This document shows positions 61,193 to 64,000 of a stretch of DNA of 64,000 nucleotides, piece after piece (position 1 is the first letter of the stretch; the number at the start of each line of letters is the position of its first letter). Position numbers and translations under genes: made by a program. Below the pieces are notes generated by a model. It saw only the letters and a program-made list of their open reading frames with translations. It was not told the DNA's origin and searched no databases. Source of the stretch: Streptomyces mayonensis (GTDB lineage: Bacteria > Actinomycetota > Actinomycetes > Streptomycetales > Streptomycetaceae); the NCBI RefSeq assembly GCF_018982965.1, contig NZ_JACBYP010000023.1, positions 19,232-83,231 of the forward strand, written 5' to 3'.

Positions 61193-61357
61193 TCAGGAGC
61201 CGCTGGAGATGCAGGCGTTGCCGCAGGTCGAGCCGCAGCCGCCGTCGGAGGCGACCGTGCCACCCGATTCGATGACGCTGATGTTGAGGTCGAACGGGTC
61301 CTGCGCGGCAGAGGCCGAGACGGTCCTTACGCGTTGGTCGGTCACCCTGGGAGTCAC
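61193..61357 (-). CDS. FxLD lanthipeptide precursor 3
   Basis: A 54-residue precursor. GTG 61357 follows AGGAGG. Leader with PFDLNISVIESGGTVA (FxLN instead of FxLD at 22-25). Core SDGGCGSTCGNACISSGS with Cys41, Cys45 and Cys49. It has GG instead of DD before the first Cys, so if the acidic pair is the methylation target, this peptide would escape it. More diverged than the other two. Confidence 0.88.
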   Translation of the reverse strand: MTPRVTDQRVRTVSASAAQDPFDLNISVIESGGTVASDGGCGSTCGNACISSGS

Positions 61358-61558
61358 GGGAATCCTCCTGGTCGATGTGGTGGAACGCTTCGATTCGGTG
61401 TGTTGCTGTACGGCCGGCTCTGTCCGATGGGCGGCAGCTGTATGCCCTGCGCCGCTCGGGCCTCCTCGGCCACCTCGCCAGACACGAGAACTGCTGTCCG
61501 GCTGAGAATTGGGGACGGACACGGAGCCCGAAGAAGGGTGACGGGACCGAGATACGCG

Positions 61559-62026
61559 TCAGGTTGCTGCGCGCTGCGCCTGCGGGCGATTCTTGGCGGC
61601 CTGGTCCAGCACCCGGGTGAAGTGCTCGGCCTGCTCATCGCCCTCGGCCTCCTCGGCACGGAGGCCGCCGAACCGCTTCCAATAGCGCTGGCAGACGTCG
61701 CTCTCCATCAGCTTCGCGGCGTAGAACGGCAGATGTCCGGTACGGACGAAGCCGAGACGGTCGCGAACGCTGAGCATGCAGATGAGCCGATTGGCCGCGA
61801 GCAGCTGCATGTACTCCTTGGCGTCGAGGTCCTCGGGAGCCCACAGCCTGGCGAGGGCGGGGCTGTTGGACACCTGAGCCAGCCAGTCGAGCTGGGTGCC
61901 GGTGAGGAACGCCTCGTTACGCTCGGCCTGATGCCGTGCGTCTTGCTTGAGCCGGGTGGCTCCGACCACGGCGGTGGTGAGGGAGACGGCAGCACCGGCA
62001 GCGAGGACGGCGGTGGTGAGCTTCAT
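61559..62026 (-). CDS. DUF6082-like membrane-anchored protein
   Basis: A 155-residue protein from ATG 62026. An N-terminal membrane helix or signal anchor (LTTAVLAAGAAVSLTTAVVG) is followed by LTGTQLDWLAQVSNSPALAR, YMQLLAANRLICMLSVRDRL and LMESDVCQRYWKRFGGLRAE. The 'N-R-L-x-x-x-L ... F-x-x-x-x-C-x-R-Y-W' order is that of DUF6082 proteins of Streptomyces, often near peptide clusters. Function unknown. Confidence 0.7.
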   Translation of the reverse strand: MKLTTAVLAAGAAVSLTTAVVGATRLKQDARHQAERNEAFLTGTQLDWLAQVSNSPALARLWAPEDLDAKEYMQLLAANRLICMLSVRDRLGFVRTGHLPFYAAKLMESDVCQRYWKRFGGLRAEEAEGDEQAEHFTRVLDQAAKNRPQAQRAAT

Positions 62027-62100
62027 CGGGCAACGAACCTTTCCCAGAGCAGATTTGCGGCAGGTGGGCTGGCGGATAGAGAACCCGGGGTTCTGCTGGT

Positions 62101-62676
62101 TCACGCGGCCCCCGAGAGGAGGACGGTCGGGGCTTCGTCGGCGGAGCTGTCCGGTGCGTAGCGGCGGCGCACCGTTGTGAAAGCGACGGCAAGGGGCGGC
62201 AGACCCACGGTGGCTCTGCGTGCGTCGACGGACCCCGGCGCGCGCAGCGGGCACAGCTCGATCCCGTCGGCGCTCAGCAGGAACTGGGTGCCGTACTCCT
62301 GGGCGCGTCCACTGGTGACGAGGGCGCGGTCGTGCAGGTGCGCCCAGTGCTGGACGAGCGCGTCGCCGGCCTGGACCGCACGTCCGAGCAGGGTGGTGGC
62401 GGCGCGCTGAAGGGCGTAGTCGTCGTCGCTGTGCAGGGCGATGCTCCATGCGGCGCGGGCGCCGTCGAGGCCGACGAGGCGATGGCCGGGCCAATCGTGG
62501 TCGGCCAGGATGTGGCCCAGGATTCTGGCGTTGACGTGGTCGATGTGACGGCCTTGACCCACTTGGATGGCGTCGAGCTGATTGCGTACGCGCTTGGCCC
62601 GGTGCCGGGCGGATTGCGCGGCACGGGCAATCAGCTCGCGGGCGAGGTCCGGCCGCTGCGGTTCGTCGGTTGTCAC
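62101..62676 (-). CDS. DUF6624-like protein
   Basis: A 191-residue protein. GTG 62676 overlaps the acetyltransferase stop by 4 bases. It has NARILGHILADHDWPGHRLV, GARAAWSIALHSDDDYALQR, DALVQHWAHLHDRALVTSGR, then AQEYGTQFLLSADGIELCPL, the order of conserved W/H/D residues and the terminal YGTQ block of DUF6624 proteins. Function unknown. Coupled within a four-gene upstream operon of the cluster. Confidence 0.75.
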   Translation of the reverse strand: MTTDEPQRPDLARELIARAAQSARHRAKRVRNQLDAIQVGQGRHIDHVNARILGHILADHDWPGHRLVGLDGARAAWSIALHSDDDYALQRAATTLLGRAVQAGDALVQHWAHLHDRALVTSGRAQEYGTQFLLSADGIELCPLRAPGSVDARRATVGLPPLAVAFTTVRRRYAPDSSADEAPTVLLSGAA

Positions 62677-63323
62677 AGGCTGCTCCGATCAGGGGAGATC
62701 GGCTCAGGCAGGTGGACTTGGCAGCTGATCAGCGCGTGGAGTCCGGCACGGTGTTCGGCTGGCAATTCGAGGCGGACTCCTTGATTGCCGTCGTGTGCCC
62801 GGCCGGACCCGATCAAGTTCCAGCCGTAGTTGATGAGTCGGAGACAGAGGTCGGCTCGGGACTCCACGGGGTAGCCGAGGTGGGTCGTGACCTCGGCACG
62901 GACGTGCGGGAGCCCCAAGCGGGCGGCGAAGTCCGATGCCCACAGGGTGATCAGGCGGGTGATGTCGTCGCTCTCGTCGGGCAGGGTGTGGACGTAGCCG
63001 AGGAAGAGACAGGGGCCTTCGCCCCAGCTGAGGCCGGGGTCGCGCTCGGGAATCAGGCAGGCCAGCAGTCTCCCGTCCTCGAAGAGTCCGGCCGGCTTCG
63101 TCTTCGGGTCGCGGAGGAGGCCCGGAATGTCGGCTTGCCCGGGTACGGGGAGACCATGCAGGGTGAGCCAGCGCTGGCTGTCCTGGACGAGGGCGGCGGC
63201 TTCCTCGCGCTCGGCGTCCGTGCGTAACGTGCGCACCTCGTACACGGCGGCCGAAGGCGCCGGAGCGAAAGGTGCCGCGGGTGACTGCTCCCGATCAGCT
63301 GCAGAGGCCGGGGCCCGGGTCAC
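62673..63323 (-). CDS. GNAT-family acetyltransferase-like protein
   Basis: A 216-residue protein from GTG 63323 which overlaps the LuxR-type gene's stop. After a low-complexity start it reads YEVRTLRTDAEREEAAALVQ, GLFEDGRLLACLIPERDPGL and LFLGYVHTLPDESDDITRLI, then FAARLGLPHVRAEVTTHLGY, a GNAT-like β-sheet/helix order. The acetyl-CoA loop is poorly conserved. Such GNAT-like genes occur next to lanthipeptide clusters; substrate unknown. Confidence 0.65.
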   Translation of the reverse strand: MTRAPASAADREQSPAAPFAPAPSAAVYEVRTLRTDAEREEAAALVQDSQRWLTLHGLPVPGQADIPGLLRDPKTKPAGLFEDGRLLACLIPERDPGLSWGEGPCLFLGYVHTLPDESDDITRLITLWASDFAARLGLPHVRAEVTTHLGYPVESRADLCLRLINYGWNLIGSGRAHDGNQGVRLELPAEHRAGLHALISCQVHLPEPISPDRSSL

Positions 63324-63835
63324 TGGCTTCCTCCGCGCTGTGTCGGCTGGGCCGGCAGCAGCTTCCAGCCGTGCGCCAGAATCACCAGATGGGTGGGGTT
63401 CTGCGCGACGGTGTCGGTGAGGAGCTGGTCGAGTGCGGCGCGCTGGTCGGCGGGGGCGAGCTTGGCGGCGATGGCGATGTCGCGGGGGTCGCTGTGCTCG
63501 GCGACGGCTCGGAGCAGCAGCAGCTGGTCCGGGCCGAGCTTCGGCGCGGGCCTGTCTGCTGGGGGAGTGGCCACCTGCCGGGCGGCGAGAAGGTGGTGCA
63601 CGATCACCGGGGGCTTGCAGCGGGGCGGGCAGTGGAGGCTTTCGCGGATGTCGCGGATGTAGTGGCGGACGGTCACGGCCGACAGCCGGGTCTGGGTGGC
63701 GATCTCCTTTGGTGTGAGGCCGCCTACCAGGTGCTGGGCGACGCGCTGCAGGGTCGGTGTCAGAGGAGTGACGGGAGCGCTGGTCGTTACGGACGGGGTC
63801 ACGGTGTCACTTTCTGGGCTGGGATGGACGGTCAC
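63320..63835 (-). CDS. LuxR-type HTH regulator
   Basis: Up to 171 residues; the start is GTG 63835 or GTG 63802. A GerE/LuxR DNA-binding domain lies near the N-terminus: LQRVAQHLVGGLTPKEIATQ, then TRLSAVTVRHYIRDIRESLH. The rest (KLGPDQLLLLRAVAEHSDPR, HLVILAHGWKLLPA) is helical and not recognised. It is the first gene of the minus-strand series and may activate the lanthipeptide cluster (inference). Confidence 0.75.
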   Translation of the reverse strand: MTVHPSPESDTVTPSVTTSAPVTPLTPTLQRVAQHLVGGLTPKEIATQTRLSAVTVRHYIRDIRESLHCPPRCKPPVIVHHLLAARQVATPPADRPAPKLGPDQLLLLRAVAEHSDPRDIAIAAKLAPADQRAALDQLLTDTVAQNPTHLVILAHGWKLLPAQPTQRGGSQ

Positions 63836-63836
63836 T

Positions 63837-64000
63837 GGGAGGGGTGCCGTCGGCCCCTGCGGGGGACGGGGGCCGGCGGCCCCGGCCCCGACGCGGCGGG
63901 GGGGGGGTTAGGGCGGCCGCCCCCGGGGGGGGCCCGCGGCGCCGGCCCGCCGCCGGCGCGCCCGGCCCCGGGGCCGGCCGGTGTTCAAAAACATCGGCGG
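63837..64000. other. extremely GC-rich end of window, no gene seen
   Basis: Long G and C runs (eleven Gs near 63899-63908, CCCCCGGGGGGGG near 63920) and GGCGCC/GGCCGG-type short palindromes. It does not code in any frame that I trust. It may be a promoter region corrupted by poor sequence, or low-quality contig end. Confidence 0.4.

Noticed and set aside
63837..64000. Streptomyces telomere
   Set aside because: Short GC palindromes exist, but the long G and C runs and lack of an ordered palindrome series look more like poor sequence at a contig end.
1..64000. tRNA, rRNA or riboswitch genes
   Set aside because: I looked for tRNA-like ends (GGTTCGA with CCA-type stems) and ribosomal RNA blocks and saw none convincing.

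Overview
The window is high-GC DNA with GTG/TTG starts and the typical gene content of Streptomyces: DUF317 and DUF6233 proteins, a WhiB-like protein, an LAxTG sortase substrate, DUF6082/DUF6624-type proteins and ACR3-type arsenic resistance. I see no rRNA, tRNA or core housekeeping operon. The mix of mobility genes, gene fragments, repeats and a lanthipeptide cluster suggests accessory DNA, either a chromosome arm or a large plasmid. The organism and replicon type are inferred.

Layout. (1) 1-7.2 kb, plus strand: the tail of an MFS exporter; a frameshifted small Streptomyces protein; a tightly coupled ATP-grasp ligase / MFS / HAD operon; two DUF317 genes (one frameshifted); and a SpaA-fold sortase substrate followed by a strong nested stem-loop. 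(2) 7.3-11.4 kb: small genes (a biotin-carrier-like protein without its lysine, thioredoxin, a 67-aa protein, DUF6233, an AbiGi-like protein). Several of these are separated by copies of one ~35-bp repeat, two of them in ~94-bp inverted pairs. (3) 11.4-26.2 kb: an ATP-dependent DNA ligase gene split into a 5' part (11402-11737) and a 3' part (about 25699-26238) by a ~14-kb island. The island carries a tyrosine recombinase, a small HTH protein and a zinc-finger recombinase-like protein on its left. The rest is an arsenic-resistance set: trxB, arsC, ArsR, ACR3, ArsO-like flavoproteins, two more ArsR regulators, a Cys-tailed flavoprotein and an MFS permease. A protein with a PD-(D/E)XK-like motif sits in the middle. 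(4) 26.4-31.4 kb: a frameshifted hypothetical gene, three identical-spacing palindromes, DUF317-type genes, a lipoprotein and a frameshifted sugar-epimerase-like gene. (5) 31.4-38.5 kb, minus strand: a mobilization module with start/stop overlaps (HTH protein, zinc-finger protein, WhiB-like, membrane protein, small proteins, MobC-like, relaxase). (6) 39.8-44.0 kb: an MmyB-type regulator, a DUF6228-like gene, a complete 1.5-kb IS5-family element carrying a SUKH passenger gene, and joined fragments of two genes including a MurC C-terminus. (7) 44.1-63.8 kb, all minus strand: an FxLD-class lanthipeptide cluster. It has three precursor peptides, LanB, LanC, two FxLD-type methyltransferases and an ABC exporter. 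It runs into a Nudix-rich set: a triple-Nudix protein, a P-loop kinase fused to a VanX-like dipeptidase, an ASCH-Nudix and a methyltransferase-Nudix. LuxR-type, GNAT, DUF6624-like and DUF6082-like genes lie upstream.

How it works together. In the island, arsenate would be reduced by ArsC using TrxB and perhaps the nearby thioredoxin, and arsenite exported by ACR3. The flavoproteins and MFS permease may handle other arsenic species. In the lanthipeptide cluster, LanB dehydrates the Ser/Thr of the FxLD precursors, LanC closes the rings, methyltransferases modify acidic residues and the ABC protein exports. The role of the Nudix set is unknown.

At least seven genes show a one-base frame break, several of them at a G or C run. 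This looks partly like sequencing or assembly error, so "pseudogene" entries below may be intact genes in the real strain.
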